Assembly: GCA_016795325.1 (NCBI GenBank)
Contig: JAEUHY010000053.1
Location: 62,001-126,000 of the forward strand
Length of the DNA stretch: 64,000 nt
From: Planctomycetota bacterium
GTDB taxonomy: Bacteria; Planctomycetota; UBA1135; GCA-002686595
Direction: 5' to 3'
Shown piece after piece: positions 26,849 through 34,540 of the stretch; the first letter of the stretch is position 1; each line of letters opens with the position of its first letter. Below the pieces are notes generated by a model. It did not search any database, had not been told where the DNA came from, and saw nothing but the letters and a program-made list of their open reading frames with translations. Made by a program: the position numbers and the translations under genes.

Positions 26849-27096
26849 GAAACGATCAGCTCACTTGCTAGGCGTGGTGTGCGACGCCCGGCGAGTGCGA
26901 GGGGCGCGCGGAAGACGCTCTCGAGAGGCGCAGCGAGCGCGCCCGACAACCGGACGCGCTCTGCACAGCGGGGACATTCAGCTCAGCGGGACACTCAAGG
27001 CAACTGCGGTAGGGGCCAGGGGTGTTGCGACGGGCGGGGGCGCGACGTCGGGCAGCACGCACGAGGCGGTGCACACGGGCGTATCCGCCGGCCTTC

Positions 27097-27489
27097 TCAG
27101 GCCTGCGGCGCGTCCGCCTCGGCGCCGGTTTCGACCTCTTCCTTGTCGCCGAAGACCTCGCGCAGGCGGGTCTTCTTGCCGACGCGATCGCGCAGGAAGA
27201 ACAGCTTGGCGCGGCGGGTTTCGCCGTGGCGGACAGAGACGATGTCCTTGACGCGCGGGTTGTGCAGCGGGAACACGCGCTCGACCCCTTCGCCCTGGAC
27301 GATGCGGCGCACCGTCACGGTGCGGCGGATACCGCGCCCGTTCTGCGCGATCACCGTCCCGATGAACAGCTGCACGCGCTCCTTGTCGCCTTCCTTGATC
27401 AGGTAGTGGACTTCGACGGTGTCGCCGATACGCACTTCCGGAAGGGTCTTCTTGCCCAGTTCTTGTTCGATCGTCTGAAGGCGGTGCAT
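27097..27489 (-). CDS. rplS: 50S ribosomal protein L19
   Basis: L19 sits at the 30S-50S interface. The 130 residues match the family from the N-terminus (TIEQELGKKTLPEVRIGDTVEVHYLI) through GERVQLFIGTVI-type strand, NGRGIRRTVTVRRIVQGEGVERVFPL and VRRAKLFFLRDRVGKK-type end. The C-terminus carries a short acidic Ala-rich tail. Placement after trmD is the usual order. The upstream rpsP and rimM that often complete this operon are missing here. Confidence 0.97.
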   Translation of the reverse strand: MHRLQTIEQELGKKTLPEVRIGDTVEVHYLIKEGDKERVQLFIGTVIAQNGRGIRRTVTVRRIVQGEGVERVFPLHNPRVKDIVSVRHGETRRAKLFFLRDRVGKKTRLREVFGDKEEVETGAEADAPQA

Positions 27490-27711
27490 GGCAGGTTTTC
27501 GGTGGGCGTTATGGGTGGAGATGTGCGGGTGCTGGGAGAGCTTCGGACGCGCGCCAGCGGGGGCGGTTCGAAGTCCAGCTCGGTCTGAAGTTCCAGCGCC
27601 GGCCGTGGGCGGTCCGGCGCGGATGGAACGCGCTGCCGTCCGGCTGGTGCGGGTGTTCGTTTCGTGATCGATCGTGCTCGTCGGGTCAGGCTCGTCGGAT
27701 CGTGTTCGAGA

Positions 27712-28527
27712 TCAGTGCTGCACGTCGCGCCTGCGTTCGGCTGCAGCCGAGCGGCGCGGGTCGGTGAGCAAGTCGGGGCGGCGTTCGCGCGTACGCTCGA
27801 GCGCCGCGGCGGTGCGCCAGCGTTCGATCTGGCCGTGGTTGCCCGAGAGGAGCACCGCCGGCGCCTCACGGCCGCGCCAGGTGCGCGGCCGGGTGTAGTG
27901 CGGCGTGTCGAGAACGCTCTCGGTGGTGCTCGCGGGGCGTTCTGCGAGGCCCGGCTCGGCGCCCGCGCCGTTTTCGGCGGCGGGTGACTTCGAGCCGGTG
28001 GCGAAGGAGTCTTGGCGAGCGGATTCCTCGTGTCCCAGGACACCAGGCAGCAGTCGCGCCACGGCTTCGACCACGCACAGCGCCGGCAGTTCGCCGCCGG
28101 CGAGAACGAAGTCGCCCAGGGAGATGCGCTCGAAATCGAACGCTTCGAGGACGCGCTCGTCGAAGCCTTCGTACCGGCCTGCGAGCAGTAGGACGCGCGG
28201 CGAGTGGACGAGGTCGGCTGCGAGTTCAGCGGCGTACGTCTGGCGGAATACGCGGCCGGAAGGACACAGCGCGATGCGGCGAAATGCGCCGTGGCGGGCT
28301 TCGAGCCACTCGATGCATTCCGCGATCGGCTCGGCTCGCAGCAACATGCCCGGACCGCCGCCGAAGGGGCGGTCGTCGACCGTGCGGTGGCGATCGCGCG
28401 TGAAGTCGCGGAAGTCGATCACCTGAGTGCGTAGCAGGCCGCGCTCGCGCGCGCTTCCCAGAATGCTCGCGCCCAAATAGGGCTCGATGGCCTCGGGAAA
28501 GAGAGACAGAATGGCAAAGAACGGCAC
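27712..28527 (-). CDS. trmD: tRNA (guanine-N1-)-methyltransferase TrmD
   Basis: TrmD makes m1G37 next to the anticodon, preventing frameshifts. The 271 residues begin at a GTG at 28527 (VPFFAILSLFPEAIEPYL) with a G-rich ribosome site before it. The knot motifs are present: DDRPFGGGPGMLL, LLAGRYEGFDERV and SLGDFVLAGGELPAL. After HEESARQDSF there is an extra stretch of about 28 residues rich in Ala/Pro/Glu before the expected DTPHYTRPRTWRG, so the flexible linker that covers the active site is longer than usual. rplS follows after 222 bases. Confidence 0.95.
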   Translation of the reverse strand: MPFFAILSLFPEAIEPYLGASILGSARERGLLRTQVIDFRDFTRDRHRTVDDRPFGGGPGMLLRAEPIAECIEWLEARHGAFRRIALCPSGRVFRQTYAAELAADLVHSPRVLLLAGRYEGFDERVLEAFDFERISLGDFVLAGGELPALCVVEAVARLLPGVLGHEESARQDSFATGSKSPAAENGAGAEPGLAERPASTTESVLDTPHYTRPRTWRGREAPAVLLSGNHGQIERWRTAAALERTRERRPDLLTDPRRSAAAERRRDVQH

Positions 28528-28958
28528 AGGGCCCCCCTGCGGAAAGGGCCGAACAGGGTATGTCCGACGCGCGGGAGCGTCAAGGCGGGGCCGAGCGGCC
28601 CTGCGCTCAGGGGCTCGGCGGAGCGCCGTCACTTCGCGCGCCGGAGCCCGGGGGTGAACGCGCCGTCGGTGCGTCAAGGTAGTCGCCGGACGGGCGAGGG
28701 AGTCCACCGGCGGACGCTGGGCCTCGGCGTCCGCGCAGTCCCGCCCGCCGGCGAGCCTACGCGCGGATCCTCAATCGCCGCGCGGGCGCGGCCGGACCAG
28801 GGAACTGGCGGGCGCGCCCGTCCGGCACGCGCGCGCACCCCGCGCGCTTCGCGTGCGACGCCCCGGGCGGCGGCCGCCGCGCCCCGATCCAGGAGCGGGC
28901 GGGGCCGGCTCGCCGACGGTGTCCGGGGCGGCGCTCCCGGACGCTACTCTGCACGGGA
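28528..28958. other. Divergent trmD/ribE intergenic region
   Basis: About 430 very GC-rich bases between the starts of trmD (minus) and ribE (plus). No convincing coding frame. A stretch at 28681-28830 contains pieces reminiscent of an FMN riboswitch (ACCGGCGG, AGTCCCGC), but the conserved loop bases are missing. Close to ribE, a TACTCT hexamer at about 28943-28948 may be a -10 box. Confidence 0.45.
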
Positions 28959-29570
28959 ATGTTCACCGGAATCGTAGAAGGCCCGGGCCGCGTGCTCCGC
29001 CTGGAGCGGCGCGGGGCCGGCGCGCGGCTCGAACTTGCGCCGCCCGCGTTCGAGTTCGCCGCCGCCGCCGGGGACAGCGTGAGCGTGTCCGGTTGCTGCC
29101 TGACTCTCCTGGCGGCGGCTGACGGGCGCACGCCCCTGGTCTTCGACCTCTCCGAGGAGACGCTCGTGCGCACGTGGTTGGGCGGACTGACGCCCGGGCG
29201 CGCGGTCAACCTCGAGCGCGCGGTTCGCCTCGCCGACCGGCTCGGCGGGCACCTGGTGTCCGGGCACGTGGACGGGCTGGGCAACATCGAAGCGGTCGAG
29301 GACCGCGGCGACGGCGGACGCTGGCTGCGGGTGCGCGTGCCGCCGCCGCTCGAGCGCTACCTCGTGCCCAAGGGCAGCATCACCGTCGACGGCATCAGCT
29401 TGACCGTGGTCGAACCGAGCGGCGCGAGCTTCGCCGTGGCGGTCATCCCGGCGACGCTCGAGCGCACGACCCTCGGGGGCGCGGCCCCCGGGCAGCCCGT
29501 GCACCTGGAAGCCGACATGCTCGGCAAGTGGATCGAGCGCTTGCTCGCGGCGCGCGAATCGGGCGCGTGA
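28959..29570 (+). CDS. ribE: Riboflavin synthase alpha chain
   Basis: This enzyme dismutates two 6,7-dimethyl-8-ribityllumazine molecules to riboflavin. The 203 residues show the two-barrel layout: MFTGIVEGPGRV with SVSVSGCCLTLL and LSEETLVRTWLG in the first, GGHLVSGHVDG and ITVDGISLTVV with ATLERTTLG in the second. The order and spacing match standard RibE. Other rib genes are not next to it; the potassium transporter gene follows after 13 bases, so the two may be transcribed together. Confidence 0.96.
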   Translation: MFTGIVEGPGRVLRLERRGAGARLELAPPAFEFAAAAGDSVSVSGCCLTLLAAADGRTPLVFDLSEETLVRTWLGGLTPGRAVNLERAVRLADRLGGHLVSGHVDGLGNIEAVEDRGDGGRWLRVRVPPPLERYLVPKGSITVDGISLTVVEPSGASFAVAVIPATLERTTLGGAAPGQPVHLEADMLGKWIERLLAARESGA

Positions 29571-29583
29571 TGGGCTCCGCGCC

Positions 29584-31326
29584 GTGAAGCGCTCGCTGGC
29601 CGACATCGGGATCTCGGGGCTGCTCGCGGCCGCGGCCGTGGCCATGGGCTTCGACATCCTGCTCCCCACCAAGCTCACGGCGCTGGTCGTGAGCGCGACG
29701 ATGCTCGTGGTCGTGATGTGGCTCGCGCGCGACGCCTTCGCGCGCCTTCGGCACGGCCGCGGGCTCGGTCAGCTCGTGCGCCTGGAAGTCGGACTGTTGC
29801 TCACCTGCTTCGGACTGGCGGCCGTGCGCGGCACGATCGCGCTGCGCGCGCTCGACCGCCCGCTGAGCGCCGCCGAGGGCGAAGCCGCGCGGCTGTACGA
29901 CGCGCTGTTCCTCGGCCTGGCCATGCTGTCGGGCGTAGGGCTGATGAAGTCGCCGGTGTTCGCGCGCTGGCTACTGCGGCTGGGCCAGCGCCCGCCGCTC
30001 CTGCTCGCCTCGAGCTTCGCGATGATGATCCTCGTCGCGACGCTGCTGCTGTGCCTGCCGCTCTCGGTCGAGAGCTTCGAGGACATTCGCCCGTTGGACG
30101 CACTGTTCACGGCGACGAGCGCGGTGTGTGTGACGGGACTGGCGGTCAACGAGATCTCGACGACGTACACGGCCTTCGGCCAGACCGTGATCCTGCTCGC
30201 GATCCAGTTCGGCGGCATCGGCATCATGACGATCGCCGCCGTGGCGCTCGCGCTGCGCAGCGACACCTCGCTCGGCGCCCAGGCCCAGTACGCCTCGCTG
30301 TTCGAGGCTGGCAGCCTCGGTGAACTGCGTGGGCAGGTCTACACCATCACCACGACGACGCTCGCCATCGAAGCGCTGGGCGCGCTCGCGCTGTGGCTCT
30401 TGTGGAAGGACGACCCGGCCTTCGCGGAGCGTTCGGTGGCGTGGCTGGCGGTGTTCCACTCGGTGTCCGCCTTCTGCAATGCGGGGTTCGCGCTGTTTCC
30501 CGGCAGCTTGGCGCGCTTCACGAGCGACGGCGCGACGCAGTTGGTGATCATGGCCCTGATCGTCACCGGCGGCATCGGCTTCCCCGTTTACCACGGACTG
30601 CTGCGCCGGGCCAAGTTGCGCGTGCGCGCCTGGCGCGAGCGCACGAACTACGATGCGGCCCGCGCCGACCTGGGCACGTACACCGTGGTGCGCACCACGG
30701 CTTGGCTGATCGGCGGCGGAGCGCTCGGGTTCTTCGCGCTCGAATGCGTCGGCGCGTTCGCGGGGCTGGACTGGAGCGAGCGCGTGCTCGCGGCGCTCTT
30801 CGCTTCGGTCACGACGCGCACCGCGGGCTTCAACACGCTCGACTTCGCGAGCTTCTCGGAGACCACGCTGCTCCTCACCCTGGCGCTTATGTTCATCGGC
30901 GGCAGCCCGGGCTCGACCGCGGGCGGCGTCAAGACGACCACCGCCGCCGTTCTCTTCGCCAGCTTCCGCGCCGAACTGCGCGGCCAGCAGCCGACGCTCG
31001 CGCGCCGCGCGATCTCCGCCAAGTCGATCCAACGCGCGAGCGCCGTGACGGCGATCTCGCTGGCCTTGGTCGCTTCGATGGTGGCGTTGCTCACGATGCT
31101 CGAGCGCCACTCCTTCGTCGAACTGCTGTTCGAAACGGTCTCGGCCTTCGGCACGGTGGGGCTCTCGCTGGGAATCACGAGCGAACTCACCAGTTGGGGG
31201 CGCGTCGCGATCATCCTCACGATGTTCGTCGGCCGTATCGGTCCGATGGGCGTCGCCTTGGCGGTGGGCGACTCGCGTGAGCGCCGCCGCTACACGCTTC
31301 CCGAGAACGACGTGCAGATCTGGTGA
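29584..31326 (+). CDS. TrkH/KtrB-family potassium transporter membrane subunit
   Basis: The membrane subunit of Ktr/Trk K+ uptake. The 580 residues contain four pore-loop repeats, each with the selectivity Gly: TSAVCVTGLAV, VSAFCNAGFAL, SVTTRTAGFNT and ETVSAFGTVGLSLG. About eleven to twelve hydrophobic segments are visible, with three extra near the N-terminus before the first pore loop, so the protein is longer than B. subtilis KtrB (about 450). The gating-loop motif GGSPGSTAGGVKT is present. The GTG start at 29584 lies 13 bases after ribE. The KtrA-like gene follows after 19 bases. Confidence 0.93.
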   Translation: MKRSLADIGISGLLAAAAVAMGFDILLPTKLTALVVSATMLVVVMWLARDAFARLRHGRGLGQLVRLEVGLLLTCFGLAAVRGTIALRALDRPLSAAEGEAARLYDALFLGLAMLSGVGLMKSPVFARWLLRLGQRPPLLLASSFAMMILVATLLLCLPLSVESFEDIRPLDALFTATSAVCVTGLAVNEISTTYTAFGQTVILLAIQFGGIGIMTIAAVALALRSDTSLGAQAQYASLFEAGSLGELRGQVYTITTTTLAIEALGALALWLLWKDDPAFAERSVAWLAVFHSVSAFCNAGFALFPGSLARFTSDGATQLVIMALIVTGGIGFPVYHGLLRRAKLRVRAWRERTNYDAARADLGTYTVVRTTAWLIGGGALGFFALECVGAFAGLDWSERVLAALFASVTTRTAGFNTLDFASFSETTLLLTLALMFIGGSPGSTAGGVKTTTAAVLFASFRAELRGQQPTLARRAISAKSIQRASAVTAISLALVASMVALLTMLERHSFVELLFETVSAFGTVGLSLGITSELTSWGRVAIILTMFVGRIGPMGVALAVGDSRERRRYTLPENDVQIW

Positions 31327-31345
31327 CACACTCGACGAGGGCCTT

Positions 31346-31777
31346 ATGCAACAGCGCAGATTCCTGGTGATCGGTCTGGGCCGTTTCGGCTCCGCGGTGG
31401 CGGTCGGGCTCTCGAAGTCCGGCTGCGAGGTGGTCGCCGTCGACCACTTGATGGAGTACGTCGAGGCCGTGAAGGACCGTGTCGCCTACGCGATCCAACT
31501 CGATGCGACGAACACGGACGCATTGCGTTCGATCGATGCGCGCTCGTGCGAGGCGGCGATCATCGCGATGGGAGGCGACTTCGAGGCCTCGGTGATGAGC
31601 GTGGTGGCGCTGAAGGACGCCGGCGTGTTGCGCGTGATCGCTCGCGCGCGCGACGGTCGGCAAGCCCGGGTCCTGCGCGCGGTTGGCGCGGCCGAGGTGC
31701 TGGAGGTCGAAAGCGAAGTCGGCCGGCAGCTCGCCGAGCGCTTGTTCCAGCGCAGCGACTCGAAACCCGGCGCCTGA
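31346..31777 (+). CDS. KtrA-like RCK_N regulatory subunit lacking the RCK_C domain
   Basis: KtrA/TrkA proteins bind nucleotides at a Rossmann-like RCK_N domain and gate the K+ channel. The 143 residues show the GLGRFG nucleotide loop (residues 10-15), Asp33 in VVAVD, and the usual QLDATN and DFEASVMSVVALKDAGV segments. The protein ends just after VESEVGRQLAERLF, where KtrA normally enters the RCK_C ligand-binding domain of about 70 more residues. The stop codon is clean and the coding quality continues to the end, so this is a short family form rather than a frameshift visible here. It ends one base before the convergent mlaD-like gene. Confidence 0.9.
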   Translation: MQQRRFLVIGLGRFGSAVAVGLSKSGCEVVAVDHLMEYVEAVKDRVAYAIQLDATNTDALRSIDARSCEAAIIAMGGDFEASVMSVVALKDAGVLRVIARARDGRQARVLRAVGAAEVLEVESEVGRQLAERLFQRSDSKPGA

Positions 31778-31778
31778 G

Positions 31779-32957
31779 TCAGATCCCGGCGAAGAGGATG
31801 GCCGAGAAGGTCGTCAGCGGAGCGGCCTCGCGGTACTCCTCGAGCGTGCGCGTCAAGATGCCGAGCGCACGGCTGACTTCGTCGTAGAGCGCGCGGTCCA
31901 TGACGAGCTTTCCGAGCGTGCCCTCCGCATTGCGCAGCGCGCCGGTCGCGGCGCTCATGTCGTCGGCGACCTTGCTGAGCTTGCTGTAGAGCTCGTCGTT
32001 CGAGATCAGCTTGCCGACCGTGCTGTTCTCGATGTTCTCCGTCGCCTTCATGACGCGCTGGAACAGTTCGTCGTCCTCGATGAACTTCCACAGCGTGCCG
32101 TCGGCCTGGTTGATGCGCTCGGAGATCTGCTTGATCTGGTTGACGGCGTCGGCGACTTCCTGCGCCAGCTGATCGTCCTTGGCGAGCCGGCCGATCACGC
32201 CCTTGCCGGACTGCACGTCGCCGGTGAAGCCTTTGAAGTCGACGGTGATCTGCTCGAGGTTCGCGGCGATTTCGGTGAACTTGCCCGCCAGGTCCTCGTC
32301 CGTCGCCAAGCGTCCCAGCACGCCCTTGCCGGCGCGCACGTCCGCCGTCAGCGCCTCGATGTTGGCGAACGAAGACTTCGCCGCCGCCACGCCTTCGCGC
32401 AGCTCGTTCGCCATCGCCTCGTCGCGCAGCAGCTTCCCAACCGTTCCGACGCCGGCGCGCGCGTCGGCCACGATGGTCTGCAGGTCTTCGATCGTCTGCG
32501 TGAGCTTGGCGCTGTTGTCGTCCACCAATTTCCCGAGCCCGTCGAGCGCGCCGCCCTTCACGCGACCGGGCAGTGCGCTCGCGGTCGAAACCGGCGCTCC
32601 GCCCGCCGGGCCCGGATCGATGTAGACCTGCTTGCCGCCGAGCACCGTCGCGTCGGCGATGAAGATGTCGTAGCCCTCGCGCAACTGCACCGCGTGGTCG
32701 AGCGCGAGCGTCACCGTGATGCGCCGCTCGATCGGGGCCTGCGGGTCATACGCGAGCATCTGCACGCGCCCGTCGCGGATGCCCGCGACGAGCACCGAGT
32801 CGCCCTTGCGCAGCCCGTTGGCCTCCGTGAAGTGCGCGACGATCGTGTGGCGTTCCTTGAACAGCGAAAAATCGGTCAGGAACAGCGTGTAGACGCCGAG
32901 CACGAGCAGCACGATCAGGAAGAACGCGCCGAGCAGGACCTGTCGTTGAGTGTTCAT
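31779..32957 (-). CDS. MlaD-family MCE-domain lipid-transport protein
   Basis: MCE proteins form periplasmic rings or tunnels that carry phospholipids between membranes. The 392 residues start with a transmembrane anchor (VLLGAFFLIVLLVLGVYTLF) and one MCE domain at about 35-115 (ANGLRKGDSVLVAGIRDGRV, TVLGGKQVYIDPG). The remaining 230 residues hold about six tandem helical units with a motif like GTVGKLLRDE, GVLGRLATDE, GVIGRLAKDD, GTLWKFIEDD, STVGKLISND and GTLGKLVMD. The start is the ATG at 32957, 20 bases after mlaF. This is the last gene of the WP-lipoprotein-mlaE-mlaF-mlaD operon. Confidence 0.92.
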   Translation of the reverse strand: MNTQRQVLLGAFFLIVLLVLGVYTLFLTDFSLFKERHTIVAHFTEANGLRKGDSVLVAGIRDGRVQMLAYDPQAPIERRITVTLALDHAVQLREGYDIFIADATVLGGKQVYIDPGPAGGAPVSTASALPGRVKGGALDGLGKLVDDNSAKLTQTIEDLQTIVADARAGVGTVGKLLRDEAMANELREGVAAAKSSFANIEALTADVRAGKGVLGRLATDEDLAGKFTEIAANLEQITVDFKGFTGDVQSGKGVIGRLAKDDQLAQEVADAVNQIKQISERINQADGTLWKFIEDDELFQRVMKATENIENSTVGKLISNDELYSKLSKVADDMSAATGALRNAEGTLGKLVMDRALYDEVSRALGILTRTLEEYREAAPLTTFSAILFAGI

Positions 32958-32977
32958 GGCGTGGGGCAGCGGAGCTG

Positions 32978-33739
32978 TCAGTCGAGCTTGTCGCCGAGGA
33001 ACCGCACCAGACGCGGTTCGGCGGAGCCGATGAATTCCTGCGGAGAGGACACGAAGTTGAGCTTGCCGCCGTCGAGCAGGCCCACCCGATCGGCGGTGGT
33101 GCGCACGCAACCGATGTGGTGGGTGACGATCAGCGAGGTCACGTGCAACTGCTGCGCGAGGTCGCGCATCAGGTGGTTGATCGACGACGAGATCTCCGGG
33201 TCGAGCCCGGCTGTGGGCTCGTCGTACAGGATGATCTCGGGGTCGGTGACGAGCGCGCGCGCGAGTCCGACGCGCTTGCGCATCCCGCCCGAGAGCTCGT
33301 TCGGCATCTTGTTGTAGACGTCGGGCACCTGCACCAAGGCGAGCTTCGCGTTGACCTTTTCGCGGATCTCCGCGTCGGGCATGCGCGTGGTCTCGCGCAG
33401 CGGCAAGGCGACGTTCTCACCGGCGGTCAACCAGTTGAGCAACGCGGCCTCTTGGAACACGTAGCCCATGCGGGAGCGCAGCTCGCGCAGTTCCTCGCGC
33501 GCGATGGTCGCCATGTTGCGTCCGTCGACGCTGACCACGCCGCGGTCGGGCTTGAGCAGGCCGATCACGTGGCGCAGCGCCACGGACTTGCCGGTCCCGG
33601 ACGGGCCCATGATCGCGAAGGCCTCGCCGCGGTAGACCTCGAGGTTGAAGCCCGCGAGCACCACCTTGGGCCCGAAGGCTTTGTGGACGTCTTCGTAGCG
33701 GATGATGACGTCGCGCTTGGTTTGCACGCTCGCGCTCAC
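32978..33739 (-). CDS. MlaF-family ABC transporter ATPase
   Basis: The ATPase that powers MlaE/MCE lipid transport. The 253 residues carry Walker A GPSGTGKS, signature LSGGMRKRVGLARAL, Walker B ILYDEPTAGLDP and the switch His in VTHH. The GTG at 33739 overlaps the TGA of the permease gene as GTGA. The early sequence VIIRYEDVHKAFGPKVVLAGFNL fits the MlaF group. The long in-frame extension upstream is shadow of the permease gene and is not used. Confidence 0.95.
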   Translation of the reverse strand: MSASVQTKRDVIIRYEDVHKAFGPKVVLAGFNLEVYRGEAFAIMGPSGTGKSVALRHVIGLLKPDRGVVSVDGRNMATIAREELRELRSRMGYVFQEAALLNWLTAGENVALPLRETTRMPDAEIREKVNAKLALVQVPDVYNKMPNELSGGMRKRVGLARALVTDPEIILYDEPTAGLDPEISSSINHLMRDLAQQLHVTSLIVTHHIGCVRTTADRVGLLDGGKLNFVSSPQEFIGSAEPRLVRFLGDKLD

Positions 33740-34515
33740 GTGTTGAAGAACATCCAGCTGAGGAAGTAGTTCGTCACGATGATCGCGATGATCGAATCGC
33801 GCACCGCCTTGCGTGTCGCGTTGCCCACGCCCATCGCGCCGCTGGTGGCTTGAACGCCCGCGGCGCACGAGATCACCGCGAGCACGCCGCCGAACACGAA
33901 CGACTTGAACAGGCCCGTGTAGACGTCCTTGGGCAATTCGAAGGGTAGGCCGCGGTCGTTGAGCGACTCGAGCACCGAGTCGTAGTACAGGCTCATGCCG
34001 ACGTTGAGCTGCGACTGCGCGATCAGGCCGCCTCCGACGATGCCGATCGCGTCGCACAACACGGTGAGCATGGGGCACACGATCGCCGCGGCGAGCACGC
34101 GCGGCAGCACGAGGAAGCTGATGCGGTCGATCGACATCACCTCGAGCGCCGCGAGCTCCTCGGAGACCGCCATGGTGCCCAGTTCCGCGGCGAGCGCGCT
34201 GCCCACGGTCGCGGCCAGGATCGTGGCCGTGATGAAGGGCCCCATCTCGCGGCACATCGAGAGCGCGACGATCGTGCCGATCTGGTCCTGCTGGCCGAAG
34301 CGCGAGAGCTCGAGGCCGGTCTGCAGCGCCACGATCATTCCGATGAACAGGCCGACGAGCAGCACCACGTGCACGACCTTGATGCCCGACTGGAACAACT
34401 GGTCGGCGATGAGCGAGCGGCGGCGCCAGCTCGATCCGGCGCGTGCGGCCACCTGAACCGCCAGCGTGAGCTGGAAGCCGACGTCGGCGAAGAAGCGCGA
34501 GAGCATGCTGCTCAT
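33736..34515 (-). CDS. MlaE-family ABC transporter permease
   Basis: The inner-membrane permease of an Mla-type lipid transporter. The 259 residues have about five to six hydrophobic segments and the family motifs VGLFIGMIVALQTGLEL, GPFITATILAATVGSALAAELGTM, SEELAALEVMSIDRISFLVLPRVLA and the C-terminal GVGNATRKAV. The stop overlaps the ATPase start. It begins 25 bases after the WP-repeat lipoprotein gene, pointing to one transcript. Confidence 0.95.
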   Translation of the reverse strand: MSSMLSRFFADVGFQLTLAVQVAARAGSSWRRRSLIADQLFQSGIKVVHVVLLVGLFIGMIVALQTGLELSRFGQQDQIGTIVALSMCREMGPFITATILAATVGSALAAELGTMAVSEELAALEVMSIDRISFLVLPRVLAAAIVCPMLTVLCDAIGIVGGGLIAQSQLNVGMSLYYDSVLESLNDRGLPFELPKDVYTGLFKSFVFGGVLAVISCAAGVQATSGAMGVGNATRKAVRDSIIAIIVTNYFLSWMFFNT

Positions 34516-34540
34516 GGTGTGCGGTGCGACGAAGGAGCGT

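Noticed and set aside
23840..27406. A plus-strand open frame of about 1190 codons opposite secDF and rplS
   Set aside because: Low-complexity Ala/Arg/Asp/His composition and exact codon-phase relation to the minus-strand genes mark it as a shadow.
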